From Patella vulgata (lineage: Eukaryota; Mollusca; Gastropoda; Patellidae), in NCBI RefSeq assembly GCF_932274485.2, contig NC_065883.2, positions 11,964,222 through 12,028,221 on the forward strand: a DNA stretch of 64,000 nt, read 5' to 3'. The notes beneath the pieces were generated by a model. The model made no database searches. It saw only the letters and a list, made by a program, of their open reading frames with translations, and was not told the DNA's origin. The translations under genes and the position numbers were made by a program. Below, one piece after another: positions 1 through 10,380 of the stretch. Every line of letters begins with the position of its first letter. The first letter of the stretch is position 1.

Positions 1-240
1 ATATAATACACAGGATTTAAATATAACTACAAATATATCACATTAGACTAACATATAAACCGGTAAAATAGCAATACCACATTTCAGATAAATATGCATT
101 TAACTGGTAAACTGGCAATATCACATTATAAATAATCAGTAAACTAGCAATATCACATTTCGGACAAATATGTATTTGCTGGTAAACTGGCAATATCACA
201 TATACAGATAACCAGTAAATAAAACTGGCAATAATCATGA
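1..240. repeat. Degenerate tandem array, about 45-55 bp unit
   Basis: Recurring phrases such as GGTAAACTGGCAATATCACA and CAGATAAATATGCATTTA repeat four to five times with variable spacing. The array may extend beyond the left edge. Confidence 0.6.
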
Positions 241-280
241 CATTTCAGACTAATAAAGAAAATCATAGAGAGGAATTTGA

Positions 281-382
281 AATGAAATGAAATGGGGTTT
301 AACGTCCTACTGTTCTGCTCCCTAATGTGCGAATGAAGACGGGCATATGCCATACAGTGTGCTATGAGGGAAATCTTACTGG
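281..382 (-). repeat. SINE-A, 3' part
   Basis: The ATTTC tail and terminal GTTAAACCCCATTTC are followed (in reverse) by the CCTACTGTTCTGCTCC and GGGCATATGCCATACAGTGT blocks. The copy is truncated within the body. Confidence 0.75.
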
Positions 383-458
383 TAAATAAAACCACAAACA
401 TGACATCTGGAACTAACAAAGAAAATTGGAAAATAATGGGAAATTGGGAAAGGAAAAA

Positions 459-530
459 ACATGAAATGGGGTTTAATGTCAGACTTTTCTGCTCCATCTG
501 GGATAATGGAGACAGTGAATGGAAATGTGG
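459..530 (-). repeat. SINE-A, 3' fragment
   Basis: A second partial tail block (GAAATGGGGTTTAATGTC... TTCTGCTCCATCTGGGATAATGG) lies 80 bp from the previous one. It is only about 70 bp long. Confidence 0.6.
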
Positions 531-611
531 TTTAAAGTTTCCTCCACACAATACTTATTAATTTGAGATTAACATGTGGTCATATTTGGTTCTACTGTAA
601 CGTATGCAACA

Positions 612-745
612 CAAGGAGATGAAATTTGCCCATCAAGAAGCATTCGAATTCCAACTATCAAAGGTTATTTTACATGTGCACCAATGCGTACATGGCAGAC
701 CGCGTTCTTTCGTCCAATGCAACAACAATGCACACTTTCTTTTTC
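612..745 (-). repeat. Highly diverged SINE-A central domain
   Basis: The phrases GAATTCCAACTATCAAAGG, TTTTACATGTGCACCAATG and GTACATGGCAGACC align to the SINE-A central block, but divergence is much higher than in other copies. It is an old copy. Confidence 0.5.
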
Positions 746-914
746 AGACCTGCTGCAGTCAGGTGTAAATCTTGGCCTACGCTGGGAATTGACCAAGGGA
801 TATTCTAGTTGTGGCGGCGACTTGAATGGGATTTTCTTTAGGATCGGAAAGAAACCCCTGAAAAATTCCACATTGTCTGGCAAGAATCTCTATCCCTGTC
901 ACAAAAAATCGTAG

Positions 915-1010
915 GAATGAATGAATGAAATGTTGTTTTATGGCACGTCAGCTCCAACCGAGCTATATTGCGGCAAAAAACATTTGTTGGTCAGAACTCA
1001 CAACTGCAGT
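915..1010. repeat. AATG-tailed repeat 3' end, unassigned
   Basis: (AATG)n followed by GTTGTTTTATGGCACGTCAG and CTCCAACCGAGCTATATTG resembles the 3' end of another SINE-like family. No other copy lies in this window. Confidence 0.35.
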
Positions 1011-1295
1011 TGTGACAAAAATAAAAGGAATGCAACAGCTCATAACATATATAAATAAATAAACTGAACTGATATTAGCACCTGTTGATAGGCTGCATGG
1101 TATATCTTACAGGGCATGTTAACTTCTGCTACCATATGGCAACATACTGCCAGCAAATTGATTCAGATCATTTACAGGTACACAGGCAACTGTTTTGGGA
1201 GGTCTTTAAAAGCAATGCCAAAATTATTTATTTTGATCAACCTATGATACATTCAGCCAAACCTGAATTTGCATCAATATGCAGTGGGAAAAATG

Positions 1296-1735
1296 TTGGC
1301 GCAGTGGGTAGGGAGCTGGCTCAAGTAAGGAGCAGGCTCAAATGAGAAAGGAGCTGACTCAAGTGAGTAAGGAGCTGGCTCACATGAGTAAGGAGCTGGC
1401 TCACGTGAGTAAGGAGCTGGCTCAAGTGAGTAAGGAGCTGGCTTAATTGAGTAAGGAGCTGGCTCAATTGAGAAAGGAGCTGGCTCACACGATTAACAAG
1501 CTGGCTCAAATGAGTAAAGAGCTGGCTCAAACGAGTAAAGAACTGCCTCAAGTAAGTAAGGAGCTGGCTCACATGAATAAGGAGCTGACTCAATTGAGTA
1601 AGGAGCTGGCTCACGTGAGTAAGGAGCTGCCTCAAGTGAGTAAGGAGCTGCCTCAAGTGAGTAAGGACCTGGCTCACTAACCAGGAGTTCCTATGTTCGA
1701 TCCCGTTGGTGGCTGAGAAAGTTCCCCAAAGGTCG
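1296..1735 (+). repeat. SINE-A head with internal 21-bp minisatellite expansion
   Basis: The sequence starts as a tRNA-like head (TTGGCGCAGTGGGTAGG, box-A like). It then runs through about 17 tandem copies of a 21-bp unit (GAGTAAGGAGCTGGCTCAAGT) and resumes as a head with a box-B-like ATGTTCGATCCCG and GGTGGCTGAGAAAGTTCC. The unit equals part of the head between the two boxes. Both strands are open as 7-residue repeats, a by-product of the 21-bp period. It lies in the SIPA1L intron or just downstream of the 1760 donor. Confidence 0.75.
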
Positions 1736-1759
1736 ACAAAGTTAAATAATCAAACTTAC

Positions 1760-1858
1760 TTTTACAATCTAATCCGCCTCGATATTTATCAAATCCTTTT
1801 AATCGAATTTTTTGACCGATTAAATTCATAAATTCATCAAATGCTGGACTTCCATTTT
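1760..1858 (-). CDS. SIPA1L: SIPA1L exon, RapGAP domain; gene continues off left edge
   Basis: This 99-bp exon has a TTCTTTTAACAG acceptor and a GTAAGT donor, phase 1 to phase 1. With the previous exon it encodes (E)NGSPAFDEFMNLIGQKIR then LKGFDKYRGGLDCK. The family has AGPAFEEFLxLLGQKVRLKGFxKYRAxLD followed by TDSTGTHS. The split codon A|CN fits Thr of that next motif. No exon for TDSTGTHS or for the Asn-thumb motif near GNDIVTIVFQE was found in 1-1759, so the catalytic part lies outside the window. Confidence 0.94.
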
Positions 1859-2135
1859 CTGTTAAAAGAATAAACAATTCCTAACATTAACATAGTTTTA
1901 AAAGAATTGGGATGTAGGTTAAGTTACGAACACCTAAATTCAATTGAATTATACTGTGCCTTTTTAATAAATATTTTATAATGCAAAATGTGTTTCCCCT
2001 TATTTTTATTCAATTCCAACCATCTAGGAATGTTTTATATACGTTAGAAATATGTATATTTATGGGACATGCGCTTGATTAAGGCAATCCCCTAGAACAC
2101 ACCACTTGACCTTGTTTATATTAAATAATACAAAC

Positions 2136-2211
2136 CATTATTATACATTTCTTCTTCTGTACACTGTCCTTTCTTACAGTACATTACACCTATTTTATAG
2201 GTTGTACTTAA
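2136..2211 (-). CDS. SIPA1L: SIPA1L exon, RapGAP domain (short)
   Basis: This 76-bp exon is too short for simple ORF finding. The acceptor is TTGTAG and the donor is G|GTTTGT, a weak but acceptable GT site. In phase 0 it encodes LSTTYKIGVMYCKKGQCTEE plus EMYNN, ending in phase 1. The family sequence is [26 protein letters not shown], so length and register match exactly. The Cys in GQCTEE replaces the usual Ser. The intron above it (2212-8552) is about 6.3 kb and repeat-rich. Confidence 0.93.
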
Positions 2212-2239
2212 CTACAATATATAAACAAACATTATTATT

Positions 2240-2467
2240 ATTATAGGTAGCCCTATTCCTTGAAACCCTAACACTTCACTCAATGACAGATCTAAACAAT
2301 ACACACATTAGACCACTAGGTCACTCACTCCCCACCAACCCCCTTATAGTAAACAGGTTTATGTTGTCTAGAACTCTGATGTTAAAGTTTCTGTATCATG
2401 TCAAAATAATAACAGTCCTATTCCTTGTAAAGTACAAGCCTGGGATCCAAACCACACCACTTGACTT
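2240..2467. repeat. Old SINE-B-like head fragments and local duplication
   Basis: CCTATTCCTTG, CAATGACAGATCTAAAC and CCAAACCACACCACTTGAC are SINE-B head phrases. A segment with AGTAAACAGGT and a TTTTCTGTTTTATGTC-like phrase recurs at 2805-2870. This suggests an older tandem duplication into which the next SINE inserted. Confidence 0.5.
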
Positions 2468-2470
2468 AAT

Positions 2471-2501
<31 letters not shown>

Positions 2502-2751
2502 GGAGAGAGAGAGAGAAAGAGTAATTTCGGGACTAACATATGGTTCACTTTTATTTCAATAATTCGCTTGCGCGTAGGGGTCTTTAGAAGTGGGAGGAAA
2601 CCGAAGGAACCGGTGAAAACTCACAAGGTTGGACAGGCGACCCTACTCCTTGTCACATACAACCGGGGAATCGAAACCACGCCAATTGTATCAATGACAG
2701 ACCTTGATACAGCGTGCACGTGCTAATCATTCGGCCACCTAACCCCCCCAT
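2468..2751 (-). repeat. SINE-B with long GA/TC tail
   Basis: A GA-rich tail (2469-2520) precedes the body TTTCGGGACTAACATATGG, GAGGAAACCGAAGGAACC, GGACAGGCGACCCTACTCC and the head up to CCACCTAACCCCCCC. The terminal GGGGTTTAACGTCC block is missing. It sits inside an older SINE-B-like head: GACTTAATGA to its left, TAGTGACAGACC to its right. Confidence 0.85.
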
Positions 2752-2910
2752 TTAGTGACAGACCTTATGATCTAAAGGACACGCATCAGACCATCCCCAC
2801 AGTAAACAGGTCTAGATCAGTGTTGGCTTGATTTTAAATTTTCTGTTTTATGTCTCAATAATGACTGTGGGTGTGTTAAGGGCAAGTTCTCACTCCAGTA
2901 ATGATAATAC

Positions 2911-4088
2911 AAGCCAACAGTGAGGCTGATGTCCCCCGCCGAAATTGCAAAATAAATAGATGACACATATTAATTAATCGCACATTTATTTTTTTCACTA
3001 AGTTTCATCACTCTCTATCAGATAGAATCAAGATTATCTTGTCCCAAACCATCGACAAATGAAATCGATTAGCTCTGCTTAGCTTCAGCTCGAAATGTTA
3101 ATTATTGAACTCAGTCAAGACATTCACCTAATGAACATCTACATATACATCAAGTTTAAACATTCACCTAATAGACACCTATGCCAAGTTTGAACATTCT
3201 ACCTCAATTAGAAGGAGAGTTATTGTGTTCCAAAGTTTCTACCAATCAAATTGCTTATCACTCTGCTTACCCTCAGCAAAAAATGTTCATTATCGAACTT
3301 AGTTAAGGTATTCATATAATAAATCTATACACCAAGTTTCATCAATCTCACTTAATTAGAACTAAAGTTATCGTGTCCCAAAGCATCAACCAATCAAATT
3401 GCTTATCTCTGCTTACCCTAAGCGGAAAATGCTCATCTTCGAACTCCATCAAGGCATTGACCTAATCAACACATACACCAAGTTTGAACATTCTAGCTCA
3501 ATTAGGAAGAGAGTTATCGTGCCCCAAAGTATCAACCAATCAAATTGCTTATCTCTGCTTACCCTAAGCGGAAAATGCTCATCTTCGAACTCCATCAATG
3601 CATTGACCTAATAAACACATACACCAAGTTTGAACATTCTAGCTCAATTAAAAGTTATCGTGTCCCAAAGCATCAACCAATCAAATTGCTTATCTCTGCT
3701 TACCCTAAGCGGAAAATGCTCATCTTCGAACTCCATCAAGGCATTGACCTAATCAACACATACACCAAGTTTGAACATTCTAGCCCAATTAGGAAGAGAG
3801 TTATCGTGTCCCAAAGCATCAACCAATCAAATTGCTTATCTCTGCTTACCCTAAGCGGAAAATGCTCATCTTCGAACTCCATCAAGGCATTGACCTAATA
3901 AACACATACACCAAGTTTGAACATTCTAGCTCAATTAGGAAGAGAGTTACTGTGTCCCAAAAAGTGTGACGGACAGACAGACGGACAGACAGACGGGACA
4001 GACAGACGGACAGACAGACGGACAGACAGACAGACGGACGAACCCATTTTAATAGTCCCCTGCTTTCTTCGAAAGGCGGGGGACAATA
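2911..4088 (+). mobile_element. Pearl-like tandem-core element, copy P1
   Basis: The left end AAGCCAACAGTGAGGCTGA continues into TGTCCCCCGCC (2930-2940), the inverse of GGCGGGGGACA (4075-4085) at the right end. Between them are diverged monomers, then about four near-identical 141-146-bp monomers (phrase CAATCAAATTGCTTATC at 3243, 3391, 3537, 3678 and 3824). A GACA/GACG microsatellite follows (3967-4036). This order of left arm, tandem core, microsatellite and right arm matches published oyster pearl elements, non-autonomous and probably Helitron-related; the family assignment is from memory. No coding capacity. Confidence 0.8.
3967..4036. repeat. GACA/GACG microsatellite of P1
   Basis: Interspersed GACG and GACA tetranucleotides, 70 bp, directly after the tandem core. 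Confidence 0.9.
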
Positions 4089-4755
4089 AACTTTGAAGTT
4101 TGGGTTTTTATCATTTTTCAGAGGTACATAAGTTTATATTCATAAATATAAGTCGAAGATATGAAATGATTTTTGTTAAAAGTAAAATTTTGATTACAAC
4201 ATCTAAAAGTTTTATGAGCGCACCATCGTAGATAACGTCAAAATATTAGACTTTCTTATCAAAAATATAAAATGGCAGGAAAAACAAACTTAATCCTGAA
4301 AGTTCGCGATAAATTTCACATCAGGAAAATAAAAGTGAAATCTGATCGGAGCTAAAATGCCTTCGTAGACCTGCACCATTTAAACTTATCTTATTCATAT
4401 ATTATTGCCACACACAGCAATTTCAAATCTTAGCATTTTATGCTTGTCGGTAAAATTGTTAATTCGCATTCCTGCCAGAAATGGATAGGTACAGACAACC
4501 AAATTCCTAGAGGTTATTTCAGTTTAAATAAACGTTTGACTTTGAAAATCTTTAATTGCATAGCTTTTAAAAGGGTATCTAACATTCCAAAATAACTTTT
4601 CAACAGCTTTGATGATTACAGATTTAAGCGTCAATATGCAAGCCAGAATAATTTGTTGTTTTTAATCAACTATTAATCATACTAACTGTTGAATACGTAT
4701 ATCAATCGAGAAATTCTAACAATTTGAAATATTCTTTAAAAACATTAGCAAACCA
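4089..4755. other. Intronic stretch, nothing recognised
   Basis: AT-rich sequence between the pearl-like element and the GGCCC MITE. No ORF, repeat partner or splice-bounded exon seen. Confidence 0.5.
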
Positions 4756-4988
4756 GGCCCCGAGTTCACAAAGCTTTAAGTTAAGAATTTACTCAACTTT
4801 CAATCACTGTTTATGAGAAATATCTTTGATCCAGAAACACAAAACTTTACACATAGTTTCTTATTGATGTATTTGATACGTTAAAACAACAAAAGTTTTA
4901 TAAAGGGCTATATTTTAGTTAAAAAAAGGCGAATAATTTTGAGTAAATTCTTAACTTAAGTCTGAGAATGCTTTGTGAACTTGGGGCC
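4756..4988. mobile_element. MITE with GGCCC termini (233 bp)
   Basis: The left end GGCCCCGAGTTCACAAAGC and the inverted right end GGCCCCAAGTTCACAAAGC pair for about 40 bp, including TAAGTTAAGAATTTACTC. No coding capacity. Similar end design to the 23-kb foldback. Confidence 0.8.
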
Positions 4989-5050
4989 TGTTCAAGAATT
5001 AAAGATTTTAAACATATTAGAGCAATGTGGAAGTTTGTAAGATTCAATAA

Positions 5051-5097
5051 GTGAAATGGGGTTTAATGTCCTACTGTTCTGCTGCAACTGAGCTATG
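5051..5097 (-). repeat. SINE-A 3' end, left half of split copy
   Basis: GTGAAATGGGGTTTAATGTC then TACTGTTCTGCTGCAACTGAG. It is interrupted by the next entry, and GGGCTAATGAAG at 5475-5486 continues it. Confidence 0.65.
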
Positions 5098-5471
5098 AAA
5101 TGAAATGAAATGGGGTTAATATCCAACTGTTCTGCTCCGAACTGGGCTAATGAAGACGGGCATACATCATGCAGTGTGCTACGAGGGAAATTTTGCCTGG
5201 ACAGTGGCACTCTTATGTCAAATTCCAACTGTCAAGGGATCTTTTACGTGCACGTCAATGTGTACACGGGACCTCAGTTTTTCCGTCCCATCCGAACGAT
5301 TAGACAGCTATCCTTGTCAGGAACTTGTGTCCTGCATAACTGACAAGGGAAAACCCTGCGGAAAATCTGGATGAACTTTCTCAGCCAATGCAGGGATCGA
5401 ACACCCGACCTCCAGCCTTGCGAGGCAGCGTCTTACCCAATTAGCCACCGTGACACTCCCCCCAACCCCCT
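5098..5471 (-). repeat. SINE-A, near full length, nested in older SINE-A
   Basis: Complete from the ATTTC tail through the central domain (TTTTACGTGCACGTCAATG) to the head ending AGCCACCGTGACACTCCCC. It is flanked by ACTGAGCTATG (5087-5097) and ACTGGGCTAATG (5472-5483), an imperfect target duplication within the older copy. Confidence 0.85.
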
Positions 5472-5515
5472 ACTGGGCTAATGAAGAGGGGAAGAGTCTA
5501 ACTTTATGAGAAGAT

Positions 5516-5608
5516 TGAACATAGTTGGTTTTTATAAACTATTAGTATTACTATTTAAAATATTACTACTTTAAGCTTATCTAAAAGATAATAAAGGTGC
5601 TAAAATAA
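5516..5608. repeat. Duplicated unit with empty MITE site
   Basis: ATAGTTGGTTTTTATAAACT through TATTACTACTTTAAGCTTA and CTAAAAGATAATAAAGGTGC recurs at 5858-6430. Here the TTAA (5571-5574) is unoccupied; in the partner a 485-bp element sits there. Confidence 0.8.
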
Positions 5609-5830
5609 AGAGAGAGAAATGGGTTTAATGTCCACTTGACACAAACTAGGTCATTTCGGGTCTGACAAATGGTTCAATTTTATTTCAATAATTCGCTTGC
5701 TCGTAGGGGTGTTTTAACAGTGGGAAGAAACTGCAGGACCCAGGGAAAACTCATGAGGTTGGACAGGCGAAGCTACTCTAGTAAAATTGAAACCACTGAT
5801 CCAACGCGCACGCATTAACCTCCGGCCCCA
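5609..5830 (-). repeat. SINE-B
   Basis: GAGAGAGAAATGGGTTTAATG, TCCACTTGACACAAACTAGG, a body with AATTCGCTTGCTCGTAGGGG, and a degraded head ending CCTCCGGCCCCA. Flanks share TAAAATA. Confidence 0.85.
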
Positions 5831-5905
5831 TGTTAAAATAGATTGAGTAGATTGGACGTAGTTGGTCTTTATAAACTATTACTAATAAGAATATTACTAC
5901 TTTAA

Positions 5906-6390
5906 AGGGACTATCCCGAATTGAACAGAGTCTCAAAAATAAAAGTCCGAGTACGTATGAAAATAAAAAGGAATGGTGTATTTACCAGGTCTCAAAATTT
6001 CAGCTCGACGTGAACATCAAAACTGCTTATCTGGACACGTAACCCTTTTAAGATTTTGGGTCAATTCTTTCGTTGGGTGACCTGATAATCAATTCCCGTT
6101 CCTTTAGAGGTTTATACAGTGAATGACTGGTATGCTGTACTTGATAACGAAAGGTAAATTTCACCTACACATTATTCTTATAAAATTAAAGTCTGGTTTT
6201 ATCCAGACAGCGCAGAATACAGCTTGGGCAACCGGTCCCCACTTCCAGATTAAGACTGACGGGTCTAAGTTGTCTGAAAACGTATCAAATATACTGAGTT
6301 AGTTGCTCGGCCGTAAGGTAGAGGATTTTAAGGGATTTTAACACAAAAGTATCCAGTTTTATTCTCCGAAATATTATCGGGATTGGCCCT
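5906..6390. mobile_element. TTAA-flanked MITE, AGGG(A/C)C termini (485 bp)
   Basis: Termini AGGGACTATCCCGA and inverted AGGGCCAATCCCGA. TTAA flanks both sides (5902-5905, 6391-6394). The duplicate at 5516-5608 preserves the uninterrupted site, which defines the ends exactly and supports a TTAA target duplication as in piggyBac-type elements. No long ORF, so non-autonomous. Confidence 0.88.
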
Positions 6391-6654
6391 TTAAGCTTAT
6401 CTAAAAGGATATAATAAAAGTGCTACAATATTAAGGCAATTAACTTGTACATCTTATGATTAATGTTTCAAGTAAGGAAGTAGTATATAAGAGTCTCCTA
6501 TTTCTACATTCAACCAGCTGGTTATTATTTCCAAGTATTTAGTTTACAACATCTTGATCGGGCATTTTCTATCAGGATAAGATATAATTTTATTGTATTA
6601 TTATTACGTCCATCATAAACTGCATACAAAGTTTATAGTTTTTACATAAACGGT

Positions 6655-6722
6655 GGAATTAGTCCCGAAATGACCTAGTTGTGTTGAGTGGATGTTTAAC
6701 CCTATTTCTCTCAGTCTCTCAT
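6655..6722 (+). repeat. SINE-B 3' tail fragment
   Basis: TTAGTCCCGAAATGACCTAG, then GTTTAACCCTATTTCTCTC; 5'-truncated. Confidence 0.75.
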
Positions 6723-7262
6723 ATGGTGGAACATTCTCATAGCGACCATGTTCTATCTCAAAATTCAACTCAATTACGCAATTTTAATTTATAAAGTAAT
6801 CTATAATTGTTTGTTCAAAGAGAAATTACAAAAGATACAGAATTTATTGCCATGTGTTTCAAAGTAATGTAAATTTCAGTGAGTTTCAATTCGAGATAAG
6901 CATCATGATTATTTGGTATAGGTAACAGGTGCTTGTATATATTATTAGAGATGATATATAATACAGTATATCATAGATAAATATCTAACTGGAATCACAA
7001 CAGGTTATTTTTATCACACTATATTCAATACCTAGTATGATTACATACCATAGATAAGTATAGAAGAAGAGAAAACAGCTGTCATACAGAATGATTTTCC
7101 TGTTTCTCTCTCTAATCTGTTCATGATATACTATAGGTATCTATATCACCAGATCCAAATATTCTTTGTACAGTTGGCATTGACAGCCAATTTTTTTATT
7201 TAAGTGATGTGGAGAGGCTCTGTCAAGTTTAGGGAAAACTTCAGAAGAAATCTGGAGACTTG

Positions 7263-7263
<1 letters not shown>

Positions 7264-7298
<35 letters not shown>

Positions 7299-7445
7299 CA
7301 TTTCACTCAATGCAAACTTGGTCATTTCTGGGTCTACCATATAATGATATATCTTTATTTTAATAATTCACTTGCATAGAGTGATCTCTGGGCGACAGCA
7401 ATAGAGAAGGAAACCAGAGATTGCAAGGAAAAACACAAAGGTCTG
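7264..7445 (-). repeat. SINE-B, diverged, 5'-truncated
   Basis: (GA)n at 7266-7297, then ACTTGGTCATTTCTGGGTC, AATAATTCACTTGCATAG and GAAACCAGAGATTGCAAGG. The head is missing. Confidence 0.7.
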
Positions 7446-7798
7446 GTCAAAACATGGACTTTTGTTAAATTTACAAGCAGTTTCCCTAAAAATTGTGATA
7501 AAAGATCTGTGAAAGGAACTTTCAATTTACTGAAATTTAACTTTCCTATAGGTCCTGTATTCAGGGAAAACAGTTTTAGATATATAATAGGTCATTTGAA
7601 AGTACACGAGCTGAACTAGTTAATGACTATATAAAAGTAACATCCTTGAAATATAAAAGTACAATAGAAATATTCTAGCTATGTAAACTGCCCAACCTAA
7701 TTATTAGTCACTATCATCAATATGTTACAGTCGCACATAAGCTTATAAATGTTAAGTTTTATGAATCATTAATAACATATTGTTGAAATTCTTCAAAG

Positions 7799-8036
7799 AA
7801 ATGGGGTTAATACAAATTGTCTTCCACATTTTGGGACTAACAACATGGTTCAATATTATTTCAATAATTCGCTTGTGCATATGGGACTTTATCAGTGGGG
7901 GTAAGTCTTGAGGTTGGACAGAAGACCCTACTCCTTGTCAGGTACAATCGGGGAATCAAAACTATGCTTGACTCAATGACAGACCTTATGATCCAACGTA
8001 CATGTACATGCGCTAAACCCCCCCAAAACCCCCAAT
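7799..8036 (-). repeat. SINE-B
   Basis: AAATGGGGTTAATACAAATTG, TTTTGGGACTAACAACATGG and CGCTTGTGCATATGGGAC, with the head ending in C-rich CCCCCCAAAACCCCC. Confidence 0.8.
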
Positions 8037-8552
8037 TTTTATATGTTTAGATGGTGGTGATCTGGTCCAATGCTACCCTGCCTTTGGATATGCCCCTGTT
8101 GGAAAATACAGTAATTCTATCCTTACAAATATATTTAGCATCTTATAAGCACGGACAGATTGACGAGTAGCATGCAATCTATGACAGGTTCCACAACTTT
8201 GTCTACATTTCTTAGATAGTGTTTTTTTAAAATCTTGCTTAATGTCTATTTCAACTCGATGCTTTTTTCAGAATCTGCCATTCTTCTCATATTGTTAGAT
8301 GCAAAGTAATGAAGAATTGACAGGCAGTAAGTAAAATATGCCAGGTGTTTTGACTCTATGTGCATATCTAAGATGATTTCTTTTTTTTTTGATCTCTGCC
8401 TATTCTAGATCCATTCTTTTTCTTTCAGTTGTAAAAATCCTTCAACCTGAACCTATCACTCTCCTACCGACATGTGTTTGATCTTTACCACCTTACCTAC
8501 CCTTCCTGTGTGAAGAGTTCAAATGTATCAAAGGAAATGAAGAGTTACTTAC

Positions 8553-8741
8553 ACCTTGTTCGTCAAGTTTCAGTAGTTGTTCAGATGTTTTGGCACCTGG
8601 TGTAGCTTGTCGTAAACAAGACAATTGAACTTCCGGTAAAACATATTCTAATACTTCTTTCATCGGAACACCACGAGAACTACTCAGTCTACTTGATGAG
8701 GGTACAGCATCCTCCAATACAGCACCACGTAACGTTGACAG
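8553..8741 (-). CDS. SIPA1L: SIPA1L exon, RapGAP domain
   Basis: This 189-bp exon (63 codons, phase 0 to phase 0) runs from a TTTTTCTAG acceptor to a GTAAGT donor. It encodes LSTLRGAVLEDAVPSSSR, then GVPMKEVLEYVLPEV and SEQLLKLDEQG. The family equivalents are LTTLRGSILEDAVPSTSR, GLPLKEVLEYVIPE and TEQLLKLDEQG, so identity is high and the exon is under clear constraint. It continues directly from RTSE of the preceding exon. Confidence 0.95.
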
Positions 8742-9019
8742 CTAGAAAAAAAAATCAAATCAAAATCTTTTATTTTCATTTATCAATATTTCATTTCTCA
8801 AAATTTACAAGTAGTTGATTACACTGGGACCTCAGCATAAAGCAGATTTTATTACAAGACAGGGGACAACATGGGTCCAAACAACTATATTGCGATCAAA
8901 GCCCTTTCATGTTAGAAATAAGGGTCTTACTATCACAAGGGTAATAAACAGTTACAGATGTAAAATAGTATTCTCTCAATCTCTAAAGGATTATAACATG
9001 GCATTGTGCCGGAAAGTCA

Positions 9020-9362
9020 GTCACTCAGTGGACCCTGTAGCAGTGTTGTTCCGTGTTCAATCCCTGAATTGGCCGAGACAGTTCATCAGGATTTTCCAGC
9101 GTGGTTCCCATTTGTCTGTGGTGCAGGACAGTCACATATTGTCATTCAGATGGGACGAAAAACCGAGGTCCCATGTACATATTAATGCACACGAAAAAGA
9201 TCCCTTGGCAGTTGGAATTCAATATAAGAGTAGGCCGTAATGCTGCTGTCCGGGCAAAATTTCCCTCATAGCATACTGTATGGCGTATGCCCGTCTTCAT
9301 TAGCCCAGTTGGAGCAGAACAGTAGGACATTAAACCCCATTTGATCTCACTTCATTTTATCT
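9020..9362 (+). repeat. SINE-A
   Basis: The head has a box-B-like GTGTTCAATCCCTGAATTGG, then GATGGGACGAAAAACCGAGG, AAAGATCCCTTGGCAGTTGG, CCCGTCTTCATTAGCCCAG and terminal ATTAAACCCCATTTGATC. The head start is degraded. Confidence 0.85.
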
Positions 9363-9999
9363 GAAGTAAATTATCTGAAGTATGCATTCACATACATTGT
9401 ATACTGTGTAGATTTGTGACGAAAGATAACCCAGATAAAGATCCCATTATAGCGCTAACAAAATCAGTAGACCCAAATTACAGGTTTATATAGAAAAGAT
9501 CATGTATATAAGAAAGGTCTTGTTGCGAAATACAAGTCCCTCCCTCTCTGTTATTTTACATATAGTGGCAGTGCTATGTGAAGCATTAGCTGCATTACAC
9601 AGCTCATATCAGCTGTTTGGTATTAAATAATATCCACCTCCTATTGTTTACTTTTGGGAATTTCCCCTACTGAAATGTACTTATAATACTGTTCTGTATT
9701 TACTGTTTTAACTTGCCACTGCTTGGAAACACGTTTAAATTTTAATCAAGTTAACTTGAAGGAGATATTATTCAAGACTGAACATAGGGCACCTGTCCGA
9801 GACATTCTCAAACACAAATTAACATATGTTGTGTAATCATTTTTGTCTGACAAAATCTGTGATGGGTGCCTTATGTACATGTATATAATTTGTATTTGAC
9901 ATTGTCTGTGACAGGTACCTTTACTGACCAGGCTTGGTTTTAATGATAAATGAACGTAATGCTTATTAGCTTTATGTATCAAATTGGTATTATAATAAT

Positions 10000-10380
10000 A
10001 ATCTGATTAATCTATTACTTGTAGTAATATTGTTATTTCACTGTAACTTGTGTATATAAAGAGTCTTATCATAATAACAATATCTGTTATCAAATCTATG
10101 CAGTAATATTGTTATAATAATGTTGTTAGTCTACTCTAAGTAATATTGTTACTTGTATATAACTTTGTATATATTGTTAATAATATTGTTACTTCAATAT
10201 AACTTGTATTAATAAACATAGTTTTATTATATTATAATATTGTTATTCTTGGTATTACAGTAATATTATTAGTTGTTTATAACTTGTATTAGTAGTTGTA
10301 TTATAATAATATTGTTACTTTTAGTATTACTTTCAGTAATATTGTTAGTTACTTGAGAATATAACTTTATATAAATACAG
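10000..10380. repeat. AT-rich degenerate tandem repeat
   Basis: Recurrent GTAATATTGTTACTTGTATA phrases every 50-60 bp, about six copies. Noncoding, within the SIPA1L intron. Confidence 0.55.

Noticed and set aside
1321-1680. Open frames on both strands with a 7-residue repeat (SKELAQV-like and SQLLTHL-like)
   Set aside because: They follow from a 21-bp minisatellite lacking stops; flanks are SINE head sequence and there is no start context, splice support or homology.
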